The notes under the pieces: model-generated | What the model was told of the DNA's origin: nothing | The model's database searches: none | Seen by the model: the letters and a program-made list of their open reading frames with translations, nothing else | Position numbers and translations under genes: made by a program | In this document: positions 1-7,555 of the stretch, piece after piece | Numbering within the stretch: the first letter of the stretch is position 1 | How the letters are laid out: the number at the start of each line of letters is the position of its first letter | Virus record (IMG/VR): IMGVR_UViG_3300049157_000082 | Coordinates: 1-44,066 of that record | DNA: 44,066 nucleotides | From: a virus | Reading direction: 5' to 3' (one strand)

Positions 1-127
1 CTCGGCCAGGTCGGCCTGGGCGAGCGCCACCGCGCGGCCATAGGTGTCCTGGAGGATCGCGCCCTTTTCGACCAGGTCGTTCAGCATGACCATGCGCGCG
101 GCGAAGCGTTCCTGCGGCGTGCGGGTC
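1..127. repeat. Terminal direct repeat, left copy (circular contig overlap)
   Basis: These 127 bases are identical to 43940-44066. The tape-measure reading frame continues in phase across the join (codon 1-3 corresponds to codon 43940-43942), so this is the overlap of a circularised contig and not a biological repeat. The length of 127 matches a common assembler k-mer size (inference). Confidence 0.95.
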
Positions 128-1329
128 GCATCGAACACCTCCTTGGCCTGGTCTTCGATCGTCTTCAGCCGCTCGACCAGGGCGGCCAGTTCGTTCTCGG
201 GCTTGCGGCCCGGGATCGGCGGCCCGCCGAGCGCCGTGCCGACGCCCGAGGGCGCCGGCGGCGGCACGCCGATGATCGGCGGCGGCAGGTTGCTGAGCGC
301 GCGCGCCCGGTTGATCTCGCGCTGCAATTCGAGCTCCCGCTCGAGTCCCTCGATGCGCGACTGCACCGCCTTTCGGGCCTGTTCGGTCACCCGCCCGCCG
401 GCCAGCCCCAGCGCGTCGTTGACCTTCTTGATCTCCGCCTGGATCTCAGCGATGCGGTCCGGCGCCCGGTCGATCAAGCCGATCCATTCGGCGAACTGCT
501 CGACCCAGGATACCAGGGTCGGCAGGCCGTCCAGCAGGCTCCGGCTCAGGCTCTCGATCTGCGGCGCCAGCCTGATGACCGCGCCGGTCACTTCACGGTC
601 GATGCTCTGGCCGAGCAGGGTCAGTTGGTCCTTGGCGCGCACCGCGCCGCGCAGCAGCTTGTCCCGGAAGGCCTTGGGCGCCTGGCGGGCCAGTTCGCGC
701 AGGCCGTCGGCGCCGCCGCGCAGGGTGTTGACCAGCGCCGCGCCCTCGCTGTCGAAGCCCTTGAAGCTGAGCCGCAGCTGCTCCTGCTCGCTCTCGGCCC
801 CGGCCACCGCGTCGGCGTAGTCGAACAGGATGTCGATCAGCCGGCGGGTCCGGCCCGTCGCGTCGCGCAGCGGGATGTTGTAGTCGATCAGCGTGTCCTT
901 GAGTTCGCCGGTGCCCTGGACCGCCTCGCCGACGCGCCGGCTGAAGCGCTGGATCGCGAGGTCGAAGGTCCGCTGCTCGACCCCCGTCTGCTTGGCGGCG
1001 AAGCGCAGCTCCTGCAGTTCGTCGGTCAGAAGCCCGACCTTGTCGGCGGTCTTGACGATCGAGTCGGCGGCGTCGATCGAGCGCTTGACCAGGAAGCCGA
1101 AGCCGGCCGTGCCGGCCAAGGTGCCGATCACAGAGCGCATGCCGACCGCCTTGCGCGCCATCCGGGCCATGCTGCGCGTGGTGCGCCGGAAGCTGCGCTG
1201 GACCCGGGCCAGCGCGCGGTTGATCCGCGCCGAGTTCGAGGTCACCGCCTTGGCGGCGCGTCGCATGTCGCCGGCGAAGATGCCGACGTTGGTGATGAAG
1301 TCCGCCGTGAGGCTGCCGATCGTCGCCAT
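1..1329 (-). CDS. Tape measure protein, N-terminal 443 codons (continues at 43939)
   Basis: This is the first part of a tail tape measure protein that crosses the contig ends. Joined to 43364-43939 it gives 634 residues. It starts at the ATG at 1329, one base from the stop of the upstream chaperone extension. The N-terminus (MATIGSLTADF) is followed by basic and helical stretches and a segment of the kind seen in lambda-type tape measures of alphaproteobacterial siphophages (GLLTDELQELRFAAKQTGVE). The protein is thought to fill the tail lumen and set tail length. By the usual rule of about 0.15 nm per residue, a tail near 95 nm is inferred. It lies after the tail chaperones and before the distal tail genes, the canonical position. 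Confidence 0.9.
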   Translation of the reverse strand, partial: MATIGSLTADFITNVGIFAGDMRRAAKAVTSNSARINRALARVQRSFRRTTRSMARMARKAVGMRSVIGTLAGTAGFGFLVKRSIDAADSIVKTADKVGLLTDELQELRFAAKQTGVEQRTFDLAIQRFSRRVGEAVQGTGELKDTLIDYNIPLRDATGRTRRLIDILFDYADAVAGAESEQEQLRLSFKGFDSEGAALVNTLRGGADGLRELARQAPKAFRDKLLRGAVRAKDQLTLLGQSIDREVTGAVIRLAPQIESLSRSLLDGLPTLVSWVEQFAEWIGLIDRAPDRIAEIQAEIKKVNDALGLAGGRVTEQARKAVQSRIEGLERELELQREINRARALSNLPPPIIGVPPPAPSGVGTALGGPPIPGRKPENELAALVERLKTIEDQAKEVFDATRTPQERFAARMVMLNDLVEKGAILQDTYGRAVALAQADLAE

Positions 1330-1647
1330 TCAGCCGACTCCCAGTTTGGCCATCACCGCCTTGACGTCGGCCTGCAGGGCCTCGTCCTTGCGGGCGCGCT
1401 CGATGAAGGGCATGAAGTCGCGCGGCGTGAAGGCCTTCTTGCGCTTGCCCCGGTGGATGTTGGCGAAGGTGCTGCAGACGATCGCCATGCGCAGGTCGGC
1501 GCGTTGGTCGCCCAGGCTTTCCAGGGTCGCGAAGGCCTGCCACTCGGTGAGCTCCCGGCTGCTGAGCGTCGCGGTCAGCTCCCCCACGGTCTTGCCGAGG
1601 GCGAGCGCCAGGCGGAACAGGAATCGCCGCTCAGGCCGGGCCTTCAG
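1330..1647 (-). CDS. Tail assembly chaperone extension (gpT-like, made by -1 frameshift)
   Basis: This open frame has no good start codon. It is in the -1 frame relative to the preceding chaperone and begins at a GGGAAAC heptamer (1653-1647). The readable part starts KLKARPERRF and encodes a basic helical domain like the lambda GpT / DUF4035 group of tail proteins, ending VMAKLGVG. In lambda and HK97 the long form, gpG fused to gpT, binds the tape measure during tail assembly. Here the fusion would have 146 + 105 = 251 residues. The stop at 1330 directly abuts the tape-measure ATG at 1329. The frameshift is inferred from motif, frame and gene order. Confidence 0.85.
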   Translation of the reverse strand: MKARPERRFLFRLALALGKTVGELTATLSSRELTEWQAFATLESLGDQRADLRMAIVCSTFANIHRGKRKKAFTPRDFMPFIERARKDEALQADVKAVMAKLGVG

Positions 1648-2084
1648 TTTCCCGCCAGGTCCTCGACGTCCTTCTTGCGCATGCCGTTCAGCAGCGCCGC
1701 CTTCTCGAACACGATGCCGACCGCGTCGAAGTTCTTGTCGAGCAGCCGCTTCAGGTCCTGCTCCTCGAACAGCGGCTTGCCGTCGCCGCCGATCGCGGTG
1801 TGGATCACCAGCAGCGCGATCACCTTCATGCTGCCGTCGACGTCGAACGCGCCCTTCCTGCGCAGCTTCTCGCAGCTCCGCTCGTAGACCAGCCGCTGGG
1901 CGCCGCTCATCGAGCGCACCCGCACCTTGCCGCCCCACTGCGGCACCTCGACGTCGTCGCTCGGCAGGTCTTCCGCCGCTAGGATCGCGTCGCGGCCCAG
2001 GGGCCCCACCTCGAGGTGGGGCCTGTTGGGACTCGCTTCGGCGTGCGGTTCGATCCGCGGGGCGGGCTTCGGGTTCCTGGCCAT
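1644..2084 (-). CDS. Tail assembly chaperone (gpG-like, short form)
   Basis: This 146-residue protein lies between the tail tube and tape-measure genes, the position of lambda gpG / HK97 gp13. The N-terminal 40 residues are rich in Pro and charge. The core (residues 45-146) matches the phage tail assembly chaperone type: GGKVRVRSMSGAQRLVYE, then helices. It ends EDLAGN just after the slippery GGGAAAC, so most ribosomes stop here and a minority continue into the extension at 1647-1330. The short form is known in lambda to coat the tape measure before tube assembly. Confidence 0.85.
   Translation of the reverse strand: MARNPKPAPRIEPHAEASPNRPHLEVGPLGRDAILAAEDLPSDDVEVPQWGGKVRVRSMSGAQRLVYERSCEKLRRKGAFDVDGSMKVIALLVIHTAIGGDGKPLFEEQDLKRLLDKNFDAVGIVFEKAALLNGMRKKDVEDLAGN
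1647..1653 (-). other. Programmed -1 ribosomal frameshift heptamer GGGAAAC
   Basis: On the minus strand the 0 frame reads GCG GGA AAC TGA, giving the X XXY YYZ heptamer G GGA AAC directly before the stop of the gpG-like gene. A -1 slip continues CTG AAG GCC into the gpT-like frame, which lacks its own start. This matches the conserved tail-gene frameshift of dsDNA phages. Confidence 0.88.
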
Positions 2085-2086
2085 GG

Positions 2087-2506
2087 CTAACTCTTGGTCT
2101 CGGCGCCGGTGATCTCGAGCGTGATCGAGGCGGTGACGACGGCGTCGACCGAGAGCGCGCGGCTGAACTCGAGCACGAAGGCCGAGAAGCTGAAAGTCGT
2201 GCTGCCGAGGTCGGTCAGCACGACCTGGAAGTTGCGCAGGGTCCGCGCCGCCCGGTCGCTGCGCAGGCCTTCCTGCTGCACGTTGGCCGGGTCGTAGATC
2301 ACCTCGAGCGTGACCTGGCCCTCGTCGGGCAGGCCCATGCGCTTCTCGCGCGCCGTGCTGTCCAGCGTGGTCACGTCGATCACCGCCGCCGAGCCGCTCG
2401 GCCCGTCGATCGAGGTGATCTGCCCGACCAGGGTGAAGACCTCCGGTCCGCCGCCGTCGCCGCGCTGCAGCTGTACCCCTTGGGATTCGATCGATGTCGT
2501 CGCCAT
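2087..2506 (-). CDS. Major tail tube protein
   Basis: The protein has 139 residues. It starts MATTSIESQG and has a beta-rich body with the segment ITSIDGPSGSAAVIDVTTLDSTAREKR split by short loops, followed by GQVTLEVIYDP, typical of HK97/lambda-type phage tail tube proteins (Phage_TTP family). It should form the stacked hexameric rings of the tail. It sits between the tail terminator and the tail chaperones, which is the expected order. Length is slightly short for the family but complete. Identification rests on the motif pattern and synteny. Confidence 0.85.
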   Translation of the reverse strand: MATTSIESQGVQLQRGDGGGPEVFTLVGQITSIDGPSGSAAVIDVTTLDSTAREKRMGLPDEGQVTLEVIYDPANVQQEGLRSDRAARTLRNFQVVLTDLGSTTFSFSAFVLEFSRALSVDAVVTASITLEITGAETKS

Positions 2507-2522
2507 GCTTCGTTCTCCTGGA

Positions 2523-2915
2523 TCAAGTCTCTTCGTGGGAGATCAGGTAGTCCTGGGTGACGCGCGAGACCTTGGGCTCGTCCTCGTGGATGTCCCGCTC
2601 GTCGTCCAGGCTCACCGCGCCGACCTGGGCCGCGCCCATGGGCCCGGCGTAGCCGTCGAGCGCCCGGCGCACCGCGGCGGCCAGCGCCTTGGCCTCGAGG
2701 TAGGTCTCGGCCCAGGAGTCGATCTGCATGCGCGGCCGCGCGCGGCCGGCAGGGCCGTCGACGCTGCGCAGGCGCTGGCCGCTGATGCGCTGGTAGGTGA
2801 GCGCCGGATAGGCTGTGTTCTGCGGCAGCACCAGCGGGGTCATGCGGGTGCCGATCAACGCGGCCACCGCCGGGTCGGCCAGCAGGAAGGCGTGCAGCCC
2901 GACTTCGAGGGTCAC
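2523..2915 (-). CDS. Tail terminator / tail completion protein (DUF3168)
   Basis: The 130-residue protein starts LHAFLLADPAVAALIG and contains PQNTAYPALTYQRIS, both characteristic of the DUF3168 tail completion family. These proteins cap the tail tube and join it to the head. Its start overlaps the stop of the HK97 gp10-like gene by 4 bp (ATGA), which indicates translational coupling. It lies directly before the tail tube gene. Confidence 0.88.
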   Translation of the reverse strand: MTLEVGLHAFLLADPAVAALIGTRMTPLVLPQNTAYPALTYQRISGQRLRSVDGPAGRARPRMQIDSWAETYLEAKALAAAVRRALDGYAGPMGAAQVGAVSLDDERDIHEDEPKVSRVTQDYLISHEET

Positions 2916-3370
2916 AGCCGCCGCCGGGTGCTGCGCCGGATCTTGCGAAAGGGCCCGGCCAGCTCGGCCGCGGTGCGCTCGATGTTGCGGCCGAGCTGCT
3001 GGCCCAGGCGCTCGAAGTAGAGCTTGGCCTGGGAGTCCAGGGCCGGCCGTACGAAGGGGAAGGCGCGCGCGTGGCGGCTGCCGAACTCGATCAGGTGGGC
3101 GATCCGCGAGAAGGGCTGCTCGAAGCCGAGGAAGATCACCCCGGCGAGGCGCAGGCGCCGCCGCGGCCCCCGCTTGCTGCGGCTCAGCTTGATCGAGTCG
3201 CGCAGGTCGCCCTGGTCGACCCGCACCAGGCGCTTGGCCTCGTCGCGCACCGGCCGGGCCGCGAACAGCATGGCCTTCTCGACTTGGTCTTGGGCGACCG
3301 CCCGCGGCATCCGCCGCAGCACCCGCGCCATCTCCTCGGCGCCGCGCAACTGGAACCGCTTCGGCGACAT
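2912..3370 (-). CDS. HK97 gp10-like head-tail joining protein
   Basis: The protein has 152 residues from the ATG at 3370. The open frame extends upstream, but the upstream ATG would overlap the neighbouring gene and the leader is not protein-like. The start chosen is coupled to the previous stop as TGATG. The body (FQLRGAEEMARVLRRMP, then VRDEAKRLVRVDQGDLRDSIK, HLIEFGSRH and FPFVRPALD) is a clear HK97-gp10 / tail component signature. It is thought to act at the head-tail interface or in tail assembly. The C-terminus is very basic. Confidence 0.88.
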   Translation of the reverse strand: MSPKRFQLRGAEEMARVLRRMPRAVAQDQVEKAMLFAARPVRDEAKRLVRVDQGDLRDSIKLSRSKRGPRRRLRLAGVIFLGFEQPFSRIAHLIEFGSRHARAFPFVRPALDSQAKLYFERLGQQLGRNIERTAAELAGPFRKIRRSTRRRL

Positions 3371-3588
3371 CAGTCTTTGCCGATATCGCTCATCGCGCGC
3401 CACCGTCGGCCAGGCGAGCGATATTGGATCCACCGTTCCATGAACGGTCCGATGTCGTAATCCGGAAGACTTACATGAAACCAGCGAAGGGGCACGACGC
3501 ACCAGTTGCATATGGTCAGGACCGGGATCAGTCCGTAGCGTATCCAAGGCGCGACCCGGATCTTGATCTTGAGATCTGCAGTTGCCAT
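3370..3588 (-). CDS. Small hypothetical protein in head-tail joining cluster
   Basis: The 72-residue protein is rich in aromatic residues, with a hydrophobic stretch (YGLIPVLTICNWCVVPL, about residues 18-34) that could be a membrane segment or a buried helix. I do not recognise a family. It is placed between the head-tail adaptor and the gp10-like gene, and its stop overlaps the next ATG (TGATG), which supports real translation. The region has somewhat lower GC than its neighbours, so it may be a later insertion in the cluster. Confidence 0.55.
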   Translation of the reverse strand: MATADLKIKIRVAPWIRYGLIPVLTICNWCVVPLRWFHVSLPDYDIGPFMERWIQYRSPGRRWRAMSDIGKD

Positions 3589-3611
3589 GTCGGTCCCTCG
3601 CTCTGGATGGA

Positions 3612-3953
3612 TCAGGCGACCCGCGCCAAGGCGGTGATCAGCAGCGCCTCGCGCCGGGCGAAGCGCCGGTCCTCCTCGGCCGCCTCGATGCCGTAGGTGT
3701 CGCCGTCGGGGATCGGGTAGATCACGCGCATCTCCCTGGTGATGTCGGCGCGGTAGCGGATCCGGAAGCGCGTGGTCTGCTCGGCGTTGACCTGCCGCGC
3801 CTCGAAGAACTCGCGCCCGCCGAGCGGCACCACCTCGGCCCAGACCGTCGCGAGGTCGGACCAGACCTCGATCGGCTCGCCCGAGGCATCCGGGGTCTTG
3901 ACCGCCAGCTGGATCGTGATCCGCCGGTCGAGGTCGCCGGCCTTCAGGGCCAT
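3612..3953 (-). CDS. Phage head-tail adaptor / head closure protein
   Basis: The 113-residue protein starts MALKAGDLDRRITIQ and has DASGEPIEVWSDLATVWAEV and GREFFEARQ followed by RFRIRYRADI. This is the Phage_H_T_join (SPP1 gp16-like) signature. These proteins form the ring that seals the connector and receives the tail. The start overlaps the stop of the head-tail connector as TGATG. The longer open frame upstream is only a shadow of that gene. Confidence 0.9.
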   Translation of the reverse strand: MALKAGDLDRRITIQLAVKTPDASGEPIEVWSDLATVWAEVVPLGGREFFEARQVNAEQTTRFRIRYRADITREMRVIYPIPDGDTYGIEAAEEDRRFARREALLITALARVA

Positions 3954-4546
3954 CAGAAGCTCCAGATCCGATAAGGCGCCAGGAGCGCGTCGACGCTCAT
4001 CGGGAACGCCGTGACGATGTTGCCGACGTTGACCGCCTCCCGGTTGCTGTACCAGTGGCCGATCATCAGCAGCATGGCCCAGCGGATCGGCTCCGGCACG
4101 TCCTGTGGGCTGGCGCCGTAGCCGGCGGTGAAGCTGACCGTGACCGACGCGGTGACCGCCTGCGCCTGGGGCCAGTCGAAGCCGAAGGCCGGCGTCAGGC
4201 GGCCGGGCGTCTCGGCGATGTCGACCCGGTATTCCGCCGGAGTCCAGGTCTGCGAGACACCGGCGGTGTCCAGGTAGGTGATCTGCTCGACCGACCGCAG
4301 GGGCGGCAGCGGCACCAGCAACGCGGCGTTCCGACGCGGCGGGAAGCCGTCCAGGGTCCAGTCCCACTGCTGGGTCATCAGCGCCCGCCCGAGCGGCGCG
4401 TCGCGCCCGTCGACCTGGCCGAGCGCCGCGGCGATCAGCGGCTCGATCACCGAGTCGTCGTCGGCATGCTCGACCCGCAGGTGGTTCTTGACCTGCTGCA
4501 GGGTCAAGGGTTCGAGCGTCGGTGCCGTGATCCGGGTCAGGCCCAT
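3953..4546 (-). CDS. Head-tail connector (gp6-like) protein
   Basis: The 197-residue protein opens EPLTLQQVKNHLRVEHADDDSVIEPLI in pieces and later has TAGYG and VPEPIRWAMLLMIGHWYSNRE. These are the hallmarks of the phage connector family of HK97 gp6 (PF05135 type). Proteins of this kind bind under the portal. Position just before the head closure gene agrees. The C-terminus (ALLAPYRIW) is also typical of the family. Confidence 0.9.
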   Translation of the reverse strand: MGLTRITAPTLEPLTLQQVKNHLRVEHADDDSVIEPLIAAALGQVDGRDAPLGRALMTQQWDWTLDGFPPRRNAALLVPLPPLRSVEQITYLDTAGVSQTWTPAEYRVDIAETPGRLTPAFGFDWPQAQAVTASVTVSFTAGYGASPQDVPEPIRWAMLLMIGHWYSNREAVNVGNIVTAFPMSVDALLAPYRIWSF

Positions 4547-4579
4547 CGGGCGCCTCCAGTTCGGGGGGTGCGGGGTCGG

Positions 4580-4882
4580 TCAGCCGACCACTTGGCGACG
4601 CCGCGCCCAGATCTCGGTGATGCCGACCGCTTGCACCAGGCCGCTGCCGGCCCATTCGACCGCGTGGCGTCCCGGCTTGACGAACGGCCAGTCGACGTGG
4701 AAGTTGCCCAGTGAATCGCGAACCAGTTCCGCGTCGGTCAGGTAGAGATAGCTGGTCGTCGTGCCGTCGGGTTCGGTGATCTTGAAGGTCACGCTGGTCG
4801 GGTCGGCCGGCGCGCCGGCGATGTCGGTGAAGGCGACCGGGATGCGCCGCAGGTCGCCGATGTCGTAGGCCACGGTGGTCAT
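4580..4882 (-). CDS. Hypothetical beta-sandwich-like structural protein
   Basis: The 100-residue protein has alternating hydrophobic residues and the segments PTSVTFKITEPDGTTTSY and KPGRHAVEWAGSG, which look like an immunoglobulin-type beta sandwich. I do not recognise a named family. The start overlaps the stop of the repeat protein by 4 bp (ATGA). Within the late operon, a virion surface or decoration role is plausible (inference). Confidence 0.6.
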   Translation of the reverse strand: MTTVAYDIGDLRRIPVAFTDIAGAPADPTSVTFKITEPDGTTTSYLYLTDAELVRDSLGNFHVDWPFVKPGRHAVEWAGSGLVQAVGITEIWARRRQVVG

Positions 4883-6522
4883 GGGCTCACCTCCGCGCCG
4901 GGTCCGCTGGTCGGACTCACGGCCGCGCCGGGTCCGCTCGTCAGACCTACGACGGCGTCGCCGGGTCGGAGCAGGCCCGTCACCGAGATCGACGGGGCCT
5001 GTCCGGCCAGCGCCAGCGCCCCGGCCGGCACCGGGATCATGAAGTTTCCGCTGAGCGCCACGGTCGGCGCGCGGCCCGCCAGCGCCAAGGCGGCCTCGGC
5101 CACCGGGATCGCGATGTTGGCGCTCAGGTCCGCCGTCGGCGCACGCCCGGCCAAGGCCAAGTCGGCCTTGGGCACCGGGATCGTCCGGTCTGCGCCGATC
5201 TGCGCGCTGGGCGCCCGGCCCGCCAGCACCAGGTTGCCCTTCGGAACGACGAGCGCGGAATCGCCGGTGACCGCGGCCGTGGGCGCCCGGCCCGCCAGCA
5301 CCAGGTCCGCCTTGGGCACCGGGATCGCGACGTCGAGATCGACCTGGACGCTCGGCTGCCGGCCCGCGAGCACCATGTCGGCCTTGGATACCGGGATGGT
5401 CCGGTCGGCGCCGATCTGCACGCTGGGCGCCCGACCGGCCAGCAACAGGTCGCCCTTGGGCACGGCGATCGCGGAGTCGCCGGTGACCTCGACCAGCGGC
5501 GCCCGGCCGGCCAGGGCCAGGTCGCCCTTCGGCACCGGGACAGTGACGTTGACGTCGAGCTGGACCGTCGGCTGCCGGCCCGCCAGCACCAGGTCGCCGT
5601 TCGGCACAGGGATCGTCGTGTCGGCGCCGATGCCGACCAGCGGGACCCGGCCGGCCAGGGCAAGGGCGCCTTTCGGCACCGGGATCGGGACGTCGGCGGT
5701 CACGTCCGCGGTCGGCGCCGGGCCGGTCAGGGTCAGGTCGCCTTTCGGCACCGTGATCGGCACGTTCGCGGTCAGGTCCGCGGCCGGCGCCTGGCCGGCC
5801 AGGGTCAGGTCCGCTTTCGGCAACGCGATGCCGATGTCGGTCTCGACCAGCGGCGCCCGACCGGCCAGGGCCAGGTCGGCCTTGGGCACCGCGATCGGCA
5901 CGTCGGCGGTCAGGTCGGCGGTCGGCAGTTGACCGGCCAGGCTCAGGTCGCCCTTCGGCACGATGATCGTGACGTCGCCGGCCGGCGCCTCGATCGGGGT
6001 GTCGATCACCAGGCTCGGCGTGATGCCGACGTCCGAGCCGCCGTGTGCCGGGCCCTGCAGAACGCAGACGATATAGAGCGTGCTGCTCGCCGCCGCCGCG
6101 TAGTCGGTCGCCCGGTTGACCGTCATGGTCTGGGTGCCGGCATTCATCGCGATCGACTGGCCGGTCAGCGAGGCGACCGTGTTGAAGGTCCCGCCCGAGG
6201 TGCGTTCGCAGATATGGGTCTCGGTCCAGGCAGTCCCGGCGCGCGCCGTGGTGACATTGAGCCGGACCACGTAGTCGCCGAGCGCGCCGGCGCCGCCTTC
6301 CCAGGTCGCCTTGTTCGGCTCCGGCAGCGCCGTATCGCTCTGGAAGGCGATGACCGCCGCGCTGCCGTTGTCGGGGTCCGCGGTGACCTCGCTCGAGCCC
6401 GGCGTGCCGCCGCTCAACATCTGCCGCGCGAAGGCGCCCGATCCAGCGCTGGCGCCGGAACAGCCGACGTTGAAGCCGTTGTCGGCGATGGTGTCTTCCT
6501 GCTGGAAGAGGAACGCGGCCAT
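4879..6522 (-). CDS. Repeat-containing structural protein with fourteen 24-residue repeats
   Basis: The protein has 547 residues. Residues 1-180 form a unique domain (GGSDVGITPSLVIDTP near its end) like structural proteins of other alphaproteobacterial siphophages. Residues about 183-518 are fourteen tandem copies of a 23-24 residue unit with consensus IPVPKADLALAGRAPTV plus a variable spacer. The C-terminal 29 residues are Gly/Pro-rich (TSGPGAAVS, TSGPGAEVS). The regular hydrophobic spacing suggests a beta-solenoid or extended beta structure. The start is coupled to the upstream stop as TGATG. A virion decoration or fibre role is inferred from the operon; no enzymatic motif is seen. Confidence 0.75.
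   Translation of the reverse strand: MAAFLFQQEDTIADNGFNVGCSGASAGSGAFARQMLSGGTPGSSEVTADPDNGSAAVIAFQSDTALPEPNKATWEGGAGALGDYVVRLNVTTARAGTAWTETHICERTSGGTFNTVASLTGQSIAMNAGTQTMTVNRATDYAAAASSTLYIVCVLQGPAHGGSDVGITPSLVIDTPIEAPAGDVTIIVPKGDLSLAGQLPTADLTADVPIAVPKADLALAGRAPLVETDIGIALPKADLTLAGQAPAADLTANVPITVPKGDLTLTGPAPTADVTADVPIPVPKGALALAGRVPLVGIGADTTIPVPNGDLVLAGRQPTVQLDVNVTVPVPKGDLALAGRAPLVEVTGDSAIAVPKGDLLLAGRAPSVQIGADRTIPVSKADMVLAGRQPSVQVDLDVAIPVPKADLVLAGRAPTAAVTGDSALVVPKGNLVLAGRAPSAQIGADRTIPVPKADLALAGRAPTADLSANIAIPVAEAALALAGRAPTVALSGNFMIPVPAGALALAGQAPSISVTGLLRPGDAVVGLTSGPGAAVSPTSGPGAEVSP
4969..5976 (-). repeat. Tandem coding repeat, 14 units of about 72 bp
   Basis: This is the DNA segment encoding the 14 repeats. 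Units are near 72 bp and diverged, with the conserved core VPKxDLxLAGRAP. Spacers alternate between charged (ADLTADV), Gly-rich (QIGADRT) and TGDS types, and units 8 and 11 resemble each other closely, which suggests past block duplications. Confidence 0.85.
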
Positions 6523-6911
6523 CAGCTACAGACCGGGCACTCGACCGCCGCCATGACCTTTTGCCTTATGCGCGCGAAGGTCTCGTCGTCCACGCCCTTG
6601 CCCCTTTTGACGATCGCACCGGGATAGCGCCGCTCGATCTCCGCCGGCGGGCCCGGGTCGAACATGAACAGCGGGCCGTCCTCCGAGGGCGCCGCGAAGC
6701 AGTAGTCGTGGCCGTAGGGACTCTGCGCGAACTTGAGCGGGCAGGAGACGATGGTCCGCACGGGCCGACCGTCGGGTCGCGGCCGGTCGTGGTACAGCAC
6801 CACCGCCAACAGTCCATCGTCGGGCGGACGTGAAAACGACCCCAGGAGATCGGGGCCGTTTTCGTATTCCCGGCCTTCGGTGTAGAAGGCCCGCCAGCCG
6901 ATGATCTTCAT
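6522..6911 (-). CDS. Hypothetical protein in late operon
   Basis: The 129-residue protein starts MKIIGWRAFYTEGREY. It has mixed alpha/beta character, a central VVLYHDRPRPDGRPVR segment and the C-terminal pair CPVC. No family is recognised. It is coupled at both ends: 4-bp overlap with the exported protein upstream and TGATG with the repeat protein downstream. Being in the structural operon it may be a minor virion component. Confidence 0.6.
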   Translation of the reverse strand: MKIIGWRAFYTEGREYENGPDLLGSFSRPPDDGLLAVVLYHDRPRPDGRPVRTIVSCPLKFAQSPYGHDYCFAAPSEDGPLFMFDPGPPAEIERRYPGAIVKRGKGVDDETFARIRQKVMAAVECPVCS

Positions 6912-7495
6912 GGCAGGGGGCAGCCCTCCAGGATCTTGTTGCGCAGCGCCGTGCCGCGGTTGTTGCGCGCCCGGTTGATCAGGGTGTCGTTTTTCGACAG
7001 CGGTATGCCGCGGGAGTCGCCCGACAGCACGGTGGCCTCCTGGCCGTTGTTCACCGGGTTGTCGAACGAGATTTCTGCCGCCGTTGTCGCGTCGCCATTG
7101 GTCACCAGGAACCAGTTGCCGAAGGTCGGCGCCGCGTCGTACTGGCCGATCAGGAGCTGGGCGCGCTCGCCCGCGTCCGGCTCGATCCAGCTCATCGAGA
7201 TGTTGTCGTAGGGTGCCGTGGCGTCGCGGTTATCGATCACCTCGCAGCAGGTGTGCATGCCCTCGCTCTCGTAGGACAGGAAGACGAAGACCAGGGTCTG
7301 GTCGAGCAGCCGCCGGTTCAGGCGCTTGCCAGCGCGCTGCCAGTTGAACACCCGGATGGTCAGGTCGCCTGGCGCGGAGAGCGTCGGGTCCTTGTAGGTC
7401 ACGCCGACACAGAGGCATTGCGCCGGGTCGAGCGAGCAATCGGCGGCCAGCGCGGGGCCGGCGAGCAGGGCGAGCAGGATCGCGAGCTTTTTCAT
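6908..7495 (-). CDS. Exported Cys-containing protein encoded in the structural operon
   Basis: The 195-residue protein begins with a clear Sec signal peptide: MKKLAILLALLAGPALA, with cleavage before ADCS. An ATG 12 bases upstream (7507) overlaps the GGAGG ribosome site, which sits 5 bases before the ATG at 7495, so I take 7495 as the start. The mature part has several Cys (CSLDPAQCLC, HTCCEV, EGCPLP), suggesting disulfides in the periplasm. No family is recognised. An exported protein among head and tail genes is unusual. It could act on the host envelope or in lysis, or be a virion protein that passes through the periplasm. Confidence 0.7.
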   Translation of the reverse strand: MKKLAILLALLAGPALAADCSLDPAQCLCVGVTYKDPTLSAPGDLTIRVFNWQRAGKRLNRRLLDQTLVFVFLSYESEGMHTCCEVIDNRDATAPYDNISMSWIEPDAGERAQLLIGQYDAAPTFGNWFLVTNGDATTAAEISFDNPVNNGQEATVLSGDSRGIPLSKNDTLINRARNNRGTALRNKILEGCPLP

Positions 7496-7555
7496 GGCTT
7501 CCTCCATTGCTTGAAGGCGCCCACGCTACGCCTGACGGACGGGATCCACATTGAT

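Noticed and set aside
3424-3696. Plus-strand open frame across the small gene at 3370-3588
   Set aside because: It is antisense within a tightly coupled minus-strand operon and has no ribosome site.
4969-5976. Regular repeats at about 72-bp spacing as a CRISPR array
   Set aside because: The repeats are diverged, in frame and coding, without constant direct repeats or unique spacers, and no cas genes are present.
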